From Mycobacterium sp. UM_CSW (GTDB lineage Bacteria > Actinomycetota > Actinomycetes > Mycobacteriales > Mycobacteriaceae), in contig NZ_AUWQ01000028.1 of NCBI RefSeq assembly GCF_000455205.1, positions 32,520 to 96,519 on the forward strand: 64,000 nucleotides of DNA, written 5' to 3'. The notes under the pieces were generated by a model that did not search any database, was not told where the DNA came from, and saw only the letters and a program-made list of their open reading frames with translations. Below, in pieces: positions 33,620 through 44,500 of this stretch (position 1 is the stretch's first letter; the number at the start of each line of letters is the position of its first letter). A program made the position numbers and the translations under genes.

Positions 33620-34585
33620 ATGACCAAAACCGCACGCCACCAACGTCTTAGAACGCGTCTGCTGATAGCGGCGCTGACCATCGCGACTGCCACGTTCGGC
33701 GCCGCATGCTCAACGAGCACCCCCGACGCGGCGTCGACCAGCTCGCCAAGTGGACGGACGCCAGCCCCCGCGCCCCGACAGACCGTGCTGCCGTTCATCG
33801 GCCTCGAAAGTCCGCACAGCCTGGCGGTGGACACCGCGGGCAACGTGTACGTCACCGACCTTCATCACTCCAAGGGCGAAACGGGACTGCCCTCCGTGAG
33901 CACCCGCGTGATCGAGCTGCCGGCAGGATCGAGCACCCAAACGGTGTTGCCGCAGTTCGTTAATGCCGACCTGATGGCGGACTCCGCGGGCGGCGTGTGG
34001 GTCATCGACGCGGGACACGAGCAGTTGGTGAAGCTGGCGGCGGGGTCGCGCCCCCAGACCGTGCTGCCACTGCCTGATCTCGGCTTGCGCAGCGAACTTC
34101 TCGCGGTGGATTCCGCCGGCGGCGCCTACGGCACCGACGGAGGCGGGGTGTACCCCGACGGCGGGTGCTGCAGGCGTGTCGACGTCGTGAAGGCCGAGGC
34201 AGGGTCGCATACCCCGAAAGTGTTGCCGTTCACACACATCCTCGGCCTCGGCGGAATGGCGGTGGACGCCGCCGGAAACGTGTACGCGGGCGAGTTCAGA
34301 CAAGTGCTGAAGCTGGCGGCGGGCACACACACCCAAACGGTGCTGCCGCTTGACCTTGGCGGAGTCGGAGGCATGGCGGTGGACTCCGCCGGAGGCGTGT
34401 ATGTGGTCGACGCCGAGCGCAAGCAGGTGCTGAAGTTGGCGGCCGGGGCGGACAAGCCGATCGTGCTGCCGTTCAGTGGCCTCAATCAGCCGGTAGCGGT
34501 CGCGGTGGACGCCGCGGGCAGCGTCTACGTCACCGACATCGGCAACCACAACGTGCTCAAACTAGATCCAGGAGCGCACCAATGA
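33620..34585 (+). CDS. Lipoprotein with PknD-sensor-like NHL propeller
   Basis: 321 aa. The lipobox FGAAC marks a lipoprotein. After a Ser/Pro linker, six blades repeat the pattern QTVLPF-x-GL...AVDTAGNVYVTD, with clear copies at SLAVDTAGNVYVTD, GMAVDAAGNVYAGE, GMAVDSAGGVYVVD and AVAVDAAGSVYVTD. This is the extracellular sensor propeller of mycobacterial PknD, here without kinase or TM helix and anchored by lipid. It follows the paralogous exported gene by 15 bases and overlaps the next gene (ATGA). It probably binds a ligand or partner in the envelope. Confidence 0.88.
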   Translation: MTKTARHQRLRTRLLIAALTIATATFGAACSTSTPDAASTSSPSGRTPAPAPRQTVLPFIGLESPHSLAVDTAGNVYVTDLHHSKGETGLPSVSTRVIELPAGSSTQTVLPQFVNADLMADSAGGVWVIDAGHEQLVKLAAGSRPQTVLPLPDLGLRSELLAVDSAGGAYGTDGGGVYPDGGCCRRVDVVKAEAGSHTPKVLPFTHILGLGGMAVDAAGNVYAGEFRQVLKLAAGTHTQTVLPLDLGGVGGMAVDSAGGVYVVDAERKQVLKLAAGADKPIVLPFSGLNQPVAVAVDAAGSVYVTDIGNHNVLKLDPGAHQ

Positions 34586-35244
34586 AGCCGAAGCTGTCGG
34601 GCCTAGTTGCCATCACGATGGCGTCGCTCGGTGTTGTTATCGCGCCGCCCGCAATCGCCGACGCCGGGTGCGGACCGGGCGGGCCCCCGCCCGGCGCCGC
34701 GAGCAGGGACGTCACCGATGTCTACGGCCAGCCGGCCACACTGTGGATCACCGACATGGTCGTCGGCATCACGACCGCTCAGGGCTACGGCGAGGCAAAG
34801 ATACAGAGCCCCAGTCCTCTTCGGCGCTCCGCGCTGCTGATCGACGCCCAACAGGACGGCAACCACCAGATCATCGTCGACGCCGGCCGCGAGGCGATCC
34901 TCTATGCGGTGTCGGGCTGCACCATCACTCCCGTTGTCGACCCGCAGGGCGCGGAATTCCGATTCGACCGCGGCCACCGGATGGGCAATGGCGACGGCAT
35001 CGGCTGCAGCGACCTCGGCGACGGCCGCCGCCTGGTCGGATTGCTGCAGCTTCGCGACGAACACGGCACACCCCTGTTGGCCGTGCGCCGCACCGAGATT
35101 GACCTCGACGGCGCGACCGCGACGATCGGTCGCTCGGATACCGTCACCGCAACGTCGGCTCAAGACCCGGCATGGACTTCGGCGGCGAACATCAGCTGCG
35201 GCGACCTCACGATGACGCGCGACGGAGTTCAGGCCGTCAACTGA
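34582..35244 (+). CDS. Exported protein of unknown function
   Basis: 220 aa. A signal peptide ending near AIADA is followed by a compact domain with four Cys (DAGCGPGG, VSGCTITP, GIGCSDLG, ISCGDL) that may form two disulphides. The pattern of strands (LIDAQQDGNHQIIVDAGREA, then VDPQGAEFRF and RRLVGLLQLRDEHG) suggests a beta-rich fold, possibly FG-GAP or propeller-like. I recognise no named family. The start overlaps the NHL lipoprotein stop, so the two are co-translated. Confidence 0.72.
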   Translation: MKPKLSGLVAITMASLGVVIAPPAIADAGCGPGGPPPGAASRDVTDVYGQPATLWITDMVVGITTAQGYGEAKIQSPSPLRRSALLIDAQQDGNHQIIVDAGREAILYAVSGCTITPVVDPQGAEFRFDRGHRMGNGDGIGCSDLGDGRRLVGLLQLRDEHGTPLLAVRRTEIDLDGATATIGRSDTVTATSAQDPAWTSAANISCGDLTMTRDGVQAVN

Positions 35245-35272
35245 CGCAAGGCTCACGCAAGAATCGCGCAAG
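35245..35272 (+). promoter_or_regulatory. Triple 11-bp-spaced direct repeat (SARP/EmbR-like site B)
   Basis: CGCAAG occurs at 35245, 35256 and 35267, a perfect 11-bp period. The third copy sits where a -35 box would be relative to TATACG at 35289-35294, and CCGCAGCC again begins 13 bp after the third repeat start. The spacing and flanks match site A at 32326, pointing to one regulator for both transcripts. Confidence 0.68.
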
Positions 35273-35295
35273 GCCTCCCCCGCAGCCTTATACGC

Positions 35296-36033
35296 ATGAA
35301 GAGATTGATCACCCGAGCCCTGACGGTTGGGCTCGCCGCCGCGGCACTGTCAATGGCGGGATGTTCCACGACCACCGCCGGCGCGCCGACGCCGTCTGGG
35401 GCGCCCACATCGGCTGCGGTGCAAGGACAATCGGCATGCACCGATCTGGGCGGAAACGTTGGCCCCAACGGGATGTGCCAGGTGCGGAGCACCACCCCCA
35501 GCTACCAGATCCAGATGAGCTTCCCCGTCGACTACCCGGAGATGCCGGCGGTGGCCGCGTTCCTGAAACGGAATCGCGACGACTTCGTCGACTGGGTCGC
35601 CAAGTTCGGGCCGCACGCTGGGCGCGATCGGCCGTATCTGTACGCCGTCACCGCCAAGACCTACCGCTCGGGAAAGCCGGACGCCGGCACCCAAAGCCTG
35701 GTGCTCAAGATCGACAACGACACCGGACTCGCCCACGAGGGCCACCCGAACACCACGTTTCGGGCGTTCAACTTCGACCTCGCCAAGCACGTCCCGATCA
35801 CGTTCGACACGTTGTTCAAGCCCGGCGCAAAACCACTGGAGTTGCTCAACCCGATCGTGCGGGCCGAATTGGACGCGCCGGCCGCCGATCTCGACGAGAC
35901 GACCTACCAAAACTTCGGGATAACCGACGACGCGGTGATCTTCTTCTTCGGCCAAGACCAAGTGGTGCATGACAACGCCGGACCACACAAGGTCGCGGTG
36001 CCCCGCATCGAACTCGCATCAATCCTGACCTAG
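35296..36033 (+). CDS. Lipoprotein with DUF3298/RsiV (MPT64-like) domain
   Basis: 245 aa. Lipobox SMAGC gives a lipid anchor, followed by a Thr/Ala/Pro linker. The domain SYQIQMSFPVDYPEMPAVAAF ... RAFNFDLAKHVPITFDTLFKPG ... FGITDDAVIFFFGQDQVV matches the DUF3298 C-terminal fold found in the secreted antigen MPT64 and RsiV-like proteins. The start is only two bases past a TATACG -10-like box, so the mRNA may be nearly leaderless, and the promoter carries triple CGCAAG repeats. The role in the envelope is unknown. Confidence 0.85.
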   Translation: MKRLITRALTVGLAAAALSMAGCSTTTAGAPTPSGAPTSAAVQGQSACTDLGGNVGPNGMCQVRSTTPSYQIQMSFPVDYPEMPAVAAFLKRNRDDFVDWVAKFGPHAGRDRPYLYAVTAKTYRSGKPDAGTQSLVLKIDNDTGLAHEGHPNTTFRAFNFDLAKHVPITFDTLFKPGAKPLELLNPIVRAELDAPAADLDETTYQNFGITDDAVIFFFGQDQVVHDNAGPHKVAVPRIELASILT

Positions 36034-36050
36034 GAAAGGGACGAATTAAC

Positions 36051-37310
36051 ATGAATCGCAAACGAATTCGAGGACAAGCCGCCGCGTGGCGCGGCCGGGT
36101 AGGCGTGATCGCGGCGGCCGCGGTGCTGGCCGCCGGATGCGCGCCGTCGACCGGTTCGACCACCGCACAGGGCCCATCCAGCGCCCCGGCAGCGTCGGCA
36201 CAGCCGGCGGCCCACGGCGTCGAGGCCGCGATTGACACCATCCCGTGGTCGCAGGTCGGGCCGGGTTGGATGCTCGCCCTGTGGAGTCCGGCCATCAGCC
36301 ATCAGCCGGGCGCGAAACGAGACCCGAACGAGCCCGACGCGAACAAGGTCACCACGACGCTGTACCTGGTTGACCCCGCCGGTGGGCGGTACCCGATCAC
36401 CACGTTCCCGCCCGGCTCCACCGCCCGTCTGATCGACTGGTCCGGGGATCGGACCCACGCCCTTATGTACGCGACCAAACCGGGGTCCTTGTACGACGAA
36501 TCGGTCATTGCGGTCGACCTTCACAGTGGCAACCAGACCACGTTCGCCGTCGTCGATGGTGGCCCCGTCCGCTATGCGCGCCCTGACGGCACGTCCGTGT
36601 TGATCAGCAAGGGGCACTACCCGGATCGACCCTCGCTGCAGCGGGTCGACCTCTCCGGCAAGCAGGAGCTGACCTACCCGCTGGGGCCCGAGTATCAGGG
36701 CGGAGCGCTGCCGACACCCGACGGCACACAGCTGGTCCTCGGCACAACCAACGGCCTTGCCCTGATGGGCATCGAGGGGAAGCCCGGAAAGGAGCTGCCG
36801 GTACCCGGGAACCTCACCGCGTGCACACCGGTCCGATGGTGGACCTCACCAACCGTGGTGCTCGCCCATTGCACCGACACCGGCCGTTTCTCCCACGTCG
36901 GCCAGCTCTGGCAAGTGCCCGTCGACGGCACAACACCGACCGCGCTGACAGCGGTGAACTCGGGAGGTGGAAACGATCCCGGATTCAGCGGCGACCTCGG
37001 CGACACGGACGCATGGGAGTTGCCGAGCGGCACCTTCCTGCAGTCGATCGGGGGATGCGGCACCATGTTCCTGTCCCGGCTGACTCCCGACGGGTACGCC
37101 ACCCGGGTGAAGGTGCCGGGCCTGTCCGACAGTGTGGTGGTCGACGGCGTGAGCGGCGACAAGTTGGTCCTGGTGGCCAAGGCCGGCTGTGGTCCCGGCA
37201 CTTCGTTGCTGGCCTACGACCCCGCGGCAAACACGTTCACCGCGTTGCTCGGGCCGACCGTCAATGGCGGCAGCGTGACGCAGGCGATCGTCTATCCCGG
37301 CCGGAAATAG
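36051..37310 (+). CDS. Propeller lipoprotein, paralogue of the 32417 gene product
   Basis: 419 aa. The lipobox AAGC (VLAAGCAPS) makes it a lipoprotein, whereas its paralogue 3.6 kb upstream has an ordinary signal peptide. The shared segments are PWSQVGPGWMLA, TTLYLVDPAGGRYPITTF, LVLGT-x-x-GLALMG, LWQVPVDG and the end GPTVNGG. TolB-like blades are visible throughout. It begins 17 bases after the DUF3298 lipoprotein gene and is co-transcribed with it under the second CGCAAG promoter. Function unknown. Confidence 0.8.
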   Translation: MNRKRIRGQAAAWRGRVGVIAAAAVLAAGCAPSTGSTTAQGPSSAPAASAQPAAHGVEAAIDTIPWSQVGPGWMLALWSPAISHQPGAKRDPNEPDANKVTTTLYLVDPAGGRYPITTFPPGSTARLIDWSGDRTHALMYATKPGSLYDESVIAVDLHSGNQTTFAVVDGGPVRYARPDGTSVLISKGHYPDRPSLQRVDLSGKQELTYPLGPEYQGGALPTPDGTQLVLGTTNGLALMGIEGKPGKELPVPGNLTACTPVRWWTSPTVVLAHCTDTGRFSHVGQLWQVPVDGTTPTALTAVNSGGGNDPGFSGDLGDTDAWELPSGTFLQSIGGCGTMFLSRLTPDGYATRVKVPGLSDSVVVDGVSGDKLVLVAKAGCGPGTSLLAYDPAANTFTALLGPTVNGGSVTQAIVYPGRK

Positions 37311-37492
37311 GCTTTGCGACAGTCTGAGTTCATGCGAAAACGCATAGATAGCTCATAACCGGCATTTCACACCCGCTTTTGCTGTTCATAACTTCATAGT
37401 TGAGCGCAAACGCTGCGACATGAGACGAGACTGTGAATTTAAATCGCAGTTGTGGTGTTGTGCGGGGAGTGGACCGGGCAGGAGAACAGCAA

Positions 37493-38236
37493 ATGACTGC
37501 AACATCAGTGAAGGCGTCGGCCGTCGGTGCCACACGCACCCGCCGCATCGTTCTCGCCGCGGTGGGCCTGTGCCTGATGCTGAGCGGCTGCACGGTGTCG
37601 GCCACTGGGCGACCCGTGGCGGCGCCGAACCTGGGCCATTGGCAACCGGCGCCAATCCTCAACGCGCGCCTGGCGAAGCTGCTGTTGAGCACCAGGGACG
37701 TCAACGCCGTCGGGCAGACCACCGCCATGGCGCTGCGCAGGCCGATCTCCGAGATGTCGCACAGCGACGACGTGGTCTCCGATCGGAATTGCCTCGATGC
37801 CTACTCGCCGGTCGAGGCCAGCGTCTACCGGGACAGCAGCTGGGTCGCGCTGGAAGGACAGTTCCTCGACAACGCTCGCGCGAAAGCCGACCAGAACAAG
37901 CACGCGCTGCTGCAGGCCGTGGTCAGGTTCCGCGACGCCGAGGTGGCCCAGCAGTTCTTCAGCCAGGCCAAACCGCGGTGGGCCGCCTGCGCCAACCGGC
38001 CGTTGACCATCACCCAACCCGGTGACAACCCCGTCGCCTGGAAGTTCGGCGGGCTGGTGGCCACCGACAGCACGTTGAGCCTCGTGCAGACCCTCGACAC
38101 CGGCCGCGGCTTCTCGTGCCAACGCGCGTTGGGAGTGCGGAACAACGTCGTCATCGACACCCTTTGGTGTGGATTCGACACCACCGACCAGGCGGGCGAG
38201 GTGGTCAACAAGATCGCCGCCGCCGTCGAGGTGTGA
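37493..38236 (+). CDS. PknH-like sensor-domain lipoprotein
   Basis: 247 aa. Lipobox MLSGC followed by a PknH_C-type domain with SDRNCLDAYSPVEASVYRDS, a central AVVRFRDAEVAQQFFSQA, and paired Cys in RWAACANR, FSCQRALG and DTLWCGFD. This is the external sensor of PknH, found free in mycobacterial lipoproteins of the LppH/LpqQ kind. The ATG at 37493 has AGGAG before it; a longer frame is ignored. It may titrate or present a ligand to kinases of the same family. Confidence 0.9.
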   Translation: MTATSVKASAVGATRTRRIVLAAVGLCLMLSGCTVSATGRPVAAPNLGHWQPAPILNARLAKLLLSTRDVNAVGQTTAMALRRPISEMSHSDDVVSDRNCLDAYSPVEASVYRDSSWVALEGQFLDNARAKADQNKHALLQAVVRFRDAEVAQQFFSQAKPRWAACANRPLTITQPGDNPVAWKFGGLVATDSTLSLVQTLDTGRGFSCQRALGVRNNVVIDTLWCGFDTTDQAGEVVNKIAAAVEV

Positions 38237-38566
38237 CCGATTTCCCTGGTTGTCGGTGCCTGGCGTTGTGACTCATTAGTTCGAGAGACTCTGTCGGGCG
38301 ACGGCTTGCGCCAATTGGGTGTTTCGGACAGCGAGATCGACGCGAGGGTGAAGGTCACTCGAACTTTTCCGTGCCACCGTCGATCTCGAGGCAAACTCAT
38401 CGCGGCACGGACGATCCTCCCGAGCTGGCTCATGGCAATGGACTGCGATTGCTGTTCGACCCTAATCGGCCGGCGCCGGCGGATTCGCCCCCTCAGAAGA
38501 CCCAGGTGAGCCAGCCTTTACTCGATCTTGACCGCTTGTTGAATCGTCCTACCGACGATTGCGGAC
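38237..38566. other. 330-bp intergenic region before the giant gene
   Basis: No coding potential seen. TTGACC at 38528-38533 and a poor TACCGA at 38550-38555 could form a promoter placing the start of transcription near the GTG at 38567. No CGCAAG triplet like those at 32326 and 35245 is present, and no ribosome site precedes the GTG, so translation may be leaderless. Confidence 0.35.
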
Positions 38567-41500
38567 GTGACTAGTCTTCTAGAGGTGGAACTGGGGGTTT
38601 TGGGACCTCTCCAGGTCCGGCGAGCTGGCGCGCCGGTCACGATTCCGGGCGCCAAACCCCGCGCGATCCTCACCATGCTTGGGCTGCACGTCGGTTCGGT
38701 CGTGTCGGCCGACACGCTCGTCGAGCTGCTCTGGGGCGAGGATCCCCCGCGAACGGCCGCCAAGGCCCTGCAGACCCATATCTCCTCGCTGCGCCGCACC
38801 CTGGGCGACGGCTTCGTCCTGACGGAGGGCGCGGGTTGGACCCTGGCCGAGAGCGAGATTGACGCCTCGCGCTACAAATCGGCCGCACGACGGGGACGCG
38901 ACGCCGCCGCCGCCGGCGACACCGGCCAGGCGGTAGCCCGCTTCGAGGAGGCGCTCGAGCTCTGGCGCGGCATCCCTGAGCTGCCCGACGGCCGCCGCGG
39001 AACATCGGAAAAGACGCGGTGGATCGAGGGCCACGCCGCGCTGGTCGAGGACCGGGCCGATGCGCTGCTCGCGACGGGCCGCGCCGCCGAGATCATCGGC
39101 GAGCTCGAGGCCGCCGTGGCCGACGCGCCGCTGCGCGAAAGGCGCTGGGCCCAGCTGATGCTCGCCCTCTACCGCGCCGGCCGGCAAGGTGAGGCCCTGG
39201 GCGCCTACCAACGGGCGCGGACCCTGCTGGCCGACGAACTGGGCGTCGATCCCGGGCCGGAGCTGCGCCGGCTGGAGGCCGCGATCGTGGCGCAGGACGC
39301 GGCGCTGGAAACACCTGGCGCGCAAAATGTTCCGTCGGTGACCCGCGCCGTGACCTTCCTGCTGACCGACATCGAGGGGTCGACCGCCGCATGGGAGGCG
39401 GACGCGGGCGCGATGGGGGTCGCGCTCGCACGCCACGACGAGCTCGTCGAACAGGTGGTCACGTCCCGCGGCGGGCGGCTGATCAAGACCCGCGGTGAGG
39501 GCGATGCCACGTTCTCGGTGTTCGAGCGGCCGTCCGCTGCTGCCGCCGCCGCTCTGGAGCTGCAGGACGCGATCACGCACGAGCCGTGGGCACTGCGGGA
39601 GCCCATGCGCGTCCGCGTGGCATTGCACACCGGGGAGGCCGAGTTCCGCGACGGCGACTACTTCGGAAGGGCGGTCAACCGCGCCGCGCGGCTGCGGTCG
39701 CTGGCGGCGGGCGGACAGATCCTGTGCTCAGGCGCGACCGCCGAGCTCGTGATCGACTCCCTGCCCGACGATGTCGCGCTCGCCGACCTCGGCACGCGCC
39801 AGCTGCGCAACCTCGCACGCCCCGAGCACGTCTTCGAGCTGCGGCTGGAGACCGCGGAAGATCACGGTGCGGAAGTCCCCGGCGAGGCGCCTCTGGAACG
39901 CCCGGGCCTGCCCGCGGTGCTGGCCGGCCCCGGGCCGTTCGTCGGTCGCGGGCAAGAGCTCGAGCGGCTTTTTTCCGCATGGCAGACGGCGCTCGCGGGC
40001 GGCACGAACGCCGTATTGATCGCCGGCGAACCGGGTGTCGGCAAGACGCGACTGGCCGGCGAATGGTCGCGACAGGCCTACGACCAAGGCGCCCTTGTCA
40101 TTTACGGCCGCTGCGACGAGGACCTCGGTGCGCCATACCAACCGTTCGCGGAAGCCCTGCGTTCGCTGGTGCCGTGCCTTGGTAGCAGTCGGCTTCGTGA
40201 GCTGCGGGGCGTGGAAGCGCTCCTCCCCCTGGTTCCCGGGCTGACCGATGTCCTACCCGACCTGGCCACGCCGACCCGCGCCGACCCTGACACCGAACGC
40301 TACGCACTCTTCGACGCCGTCGTTGCGCTGCTGGGTGTCGCGTCAGCGAGTGCGCCCGTCGTCCTGATACTCGACGATCTGCACTGGGCGGCGAAACCGA
40401 CGCTGCTCCTGTTGCGGCATCTGCTGCGTTTCGGAGAGCGGGCCCGAGTACAGATCATTGGCACCTATCGCAGCACCGACCTCGACCGCTCGCACCCCCT
40501 TTCGGCCATGCTCGCGGACCTCCACCGTGACGGCACCGCGAACCGCCTTCAGCTCAGCGGGCTCGACGAGGACGACGTGAGCGCCTACGTTGCCGAGGCC
40601 GGCTACAACGACGAGGAGCTGGCCCGGGCATTGGCATCCGTCACGGGGGGCAACCCGTTCTTCCTCATCGAGGCCCTGCGCCACGTCGAGGAAAGCGGTG
40701 GCCGCTGGGACCCGAGCACTCTGCCCCAGGGGGTCCGGGAGGCGGTGAGCCGACGCCTTTCTCGCCTGTCTCCGGAGACGAACAAGGCCCTTGCCGCGGC
40801 CGCAGTGGTTGGTAGTCGGTTCGCCTTGGAGCTGGTCGAACGCGTGGTTGGGGACGACCTGGTCGACCCTTTCGACGAGGCCTGCAAGGCCGGCATTGTG
40901 ATCGAAGAGCCCGGCGGTCGTTACCGGTTCAACCACGCCCTCGTCCGACAGTCGCTGCTCGCAGAGCTGCCCTCGGTGCGACGGATGCGGCTGCACCAGC
41001 GCATCGCGACGACGCTGGAGAACGAGCCCGGCGCCGACGATGAGTTGCTCGCCGAGCTGGCCCACCACTACTTCGAATGTGCTTGGGCCGGAAACGCGGT
41101 CAAGGCCGTCGAGTACTGCCGGCGTGCGGCAGACCAGGCGATGGCGCGCCTCGCGTACGAGGGCGCGGCCGACCTTTACGATCGGGCGCTGCATGCTCTG
41201 GAGGAGATTGACGACGAGTTGCCCGACCGCGACGATCAGATCGCCGAGCTGCTGATCGCGCGCTGCGAGGCCCTGCTGGCCGCAGGTGACGTGGCTTCCG
41301 CGGCTGGTGCGGTCTCTCAATTACAAAGCGCCACCGTCGATTCGGCGCGGCTCGCGGCCTGGGCGACGTGCTTCGACGGACAGCTGTCGATGCTGACCGA
41401 TCCGGAGCGGTTGGACGAGATCGAGACCGCGGTCGGTACGGCCGCCGCCACGCTGGCCCAGTTAGGTGATGCCGCAGGGGAAGCCACGGCGCACACCGTC

Positions 41501-44500
41501 CGTGCCGGATGCCTCGCCCGCCTCGGGAGAATCGGCGACTGCGAAATTGCCCTGGACGACGCCCTGACCGCGGCGCGCCGGGCACGCGAACACCGCAGGG
41601 TGAACGCGGTCTTGGCGAACGCGCCCCTCGCGGCGCTCTGGGGACCCAACCCCGTTCCGCGCGCGGGCGGGCGGTGCCTTGATGTGGTACGACTGCTGCG
41701 AATCACGACCGACTCGCCTGCGGTCGAGGCGACGTCGACGCGGTGCCAGGCCGTGTTGGAGGCCTTCCGAGGACGCGCCGCGGCGGCCCGGCGGATGATC
41801 GACTCGGCCCGGCGCACGGTTACCGAGCTCGGCCTCCGTCACGCCCTCCTCGAGGTCGAGCAGTTCGCTGGCATCGTCGAGCTGGTCGTCGACGATCCTG
41901 CCGCCGCCGAGCCACATCTGCGTAAGGCCTGCAACGGCTTTCGCCGCATGGGCCTGGACGCCGACACCGCCGAAACTGCCGCGCTGCTGGGCCGCGCGTG
42001 TCTGTTGCTCGATCGAGAGGCCGAAGCCGACGAATTGTGTACGGAGAGTGAACGTCTCGCCGGGCATGCGCTGAAAGCATCGATCGCGTGGCGAACGCTG
42101 CGGGCGCGTCTGTTGTCGCGTGCCGGGCATCACGGCGAGGCTCGGCGCGTCGCCGAGGAAGCCGTCAGCCTGGCCGAACGGACCGACGCTTTGGTCGATC
42201 ACGGGGACGCGTGCCTTTCCCTGGCGACGGTTCTGGGCGTTGGCGGTGATGCGGCGGGTGCGCGCGCCGCAGCCGAGCGCGCCCTCGGTCTGTACGAGCG
42301 GAAAGGCGCTGCGGCGCTTGCCGAGAAGGCGCGTGGCATTCTCGGTGAACGCGGCCGGCCGACCACCCTCTCTCCGCCTGAACCGCCCACGGTCGAGCTG
42401 GACAATGCGTGCGTGCGTGCGGGAGAGCACATGATCGATGCCATTGCTCGCCAAGCCTGGGACGAAATCGCGCAGCTGTATTCACCCAACGCAGTCATAG
42501 AGAGTCGCCGGAAGATAGTCGGGTTTGCTCGGTTCACGTCTGGCGACTGGGTACCAGCGCAAAGGCCCCTTGTCGAAGCCGGCGACATGCGGATCAGCCA
42601 AACGGTTATCGCCGTGCGAGGCAACCTGCTGACTCTGTCCCGACTCAGGGTAGAGAGCGCCGACCTGAGCCCAGGAGCGCCGTATGACGAATTTCTCTCC
42701 CTCTACGGCATCGACGAGGAAGGCCGATTTGACCTGCAGGTGTGGTTCGACGTCGACGACATGGATGCCGCGGTCACCGAACTCGACGTCGCGCACGCAC
42801 GGTTTGGGGAGGAGCAGCCGAGTGCGCCGCGGTTGGAAAATGCGGCGACCAGAGCTTACGAGCGCGTCCCGCCGGTGGCCGAGGCTCCCCCAGAACCTCC
42901 GAGCGTCGAAATAGACAACGCCGCCGTGCGAGTGGGCGAACGCGTGATGGCCGCGGTTCACCGCGGGGCCTGGGACGAGGTCGAGCAGCTTTTCGCACCC
43001 GATATCTCGATCGAAAATCGCCGGAAGGTCGTCGGTCTTACGCTGCCATCCGAGGAGTGGCGACGTGGGTGGAGGCGCGAAGTCGAGACGAGCGGCATGC
43101 GGGTCAAACACGTCATGGTCGCGGCGCGAGGCGAGCGCCTGGCGCTCGCTCGAATGCAGGCCGGCACCGAAGACGTGGGCCCTGGGGCCCCGTACGATGA
43201 ATTGCTTCACCTGTATGCCATCGACGAACAGGGTCGGGTCGCACTGCAAATGTTCTTCGACGTCGAAGACATGGACGCGGCGCTCGCGGAACTCGATGCC
43301 GCGGCCGCCCGGTTCGAAGCAGCACATCCTCGATCACCACTCGAGAATGCCGCGAGTCGAGCCGACGATCGGATCATTGCGCTGTTCGCCAGCCGCTGCT
43401 GGGAAGAGTTGGGCGCACTGTTAGCCGACGAAATCCGAGTCGATGACCGTCGGCGTGGATTCGGCCGAGAGAGCAACGACCGCGCAACAGAGGTCGCGAA
43501 TTTGCGGGCGATCGCCGACCTTGGCGCAGTAAGGATCGACGCAACACCGCTTGCGATACGAGGTGATCGCCTGTGTCTGAATCGCCTACGGTTTGAGGGG
43601 CAAGATGCCCGGTCAGAGGCACAAGGTGCCGACGAGCTGTTGGTTGAGGCACTGTCGATCACCCAGGTCGACGCTGACGGTCTGATCCTTGCAAGGACAC
43701 ATTTCGACTCCGACGACTTCGATGCCGCGATCAAGGAACTCGACGCACGCTACTGCGCCGGTGAGGCAGCCGCATACTCGCGCACCTGGTCAGTAATTAC
43801 AGGTGCCTACGCCGCGCTCAACCGACACGAGATCGCCGCAACAACAACAGACTTCGCCAGCATCGACCACCGCCGCGGGACGAAGTTTATGCCCGGTGAC
43901 TTGGTCGCATATGTCCGTGCAACCTGGGAACTGGCACAGGACGGCAGCACCTATATCGAGGCCGTACACCAACTGGATAACCTCGGAGCGGTTGTCACTC
44001 ATGTGACGCGCGGGACCTCGCGAGAGGGCTTCGAAGCCGAGTGGCGGGAAGCTTTCCTACTCGCGGTCCAAGGGGACTTACTCAGCCGCTGTGAACTTTT
44101 CGATGAATCAGACGTGGACACCGCAATCGCGCGGTTCGAACACCTCAGCCGGCCGACGCGGCGGCTGGAAAATGCGGCAAGCAAAGTGGCCGAACGCTTT
44201 CTAGAACGGTTCGCGGACCGCGACTGGGACGCCATGACAGAGATATTCGCGGACGACTTTGTCAGTGAGGACCGCCGTCGCGTGGTGGGCGCTGGTATCC
44301 GACACGGCCGAGATGTCGAAATCGCAAGCATCCGCGCCGGTTACGACCTCGGCGGGACGAACATGACGTCGACCACCATTGCGACCCGCGGCGCGCGCCT
44401 CATCCTCACACGTACGCGCCACTCGGGCCCAGACCAAGCGCCCGAGGGCTTCCTCGTCGATTCCCTCGCCGTCGTGGAAATCAACACCGACAATCGAATC

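Noticed and set aside
37332-37345. Hairpin ATGCG-AAAA-CGCAT after the propeller lipoprotein
   Set aside because: A five-pair stem without a U-run; possible but not supportable as a terminator.
37405-37432. Third CGCAAG-type array before the PknH_C lipoprotein gene
   Set aside because: CGCAAA and CGACAT are 11 bp apart but match poorly and no third copy exists.
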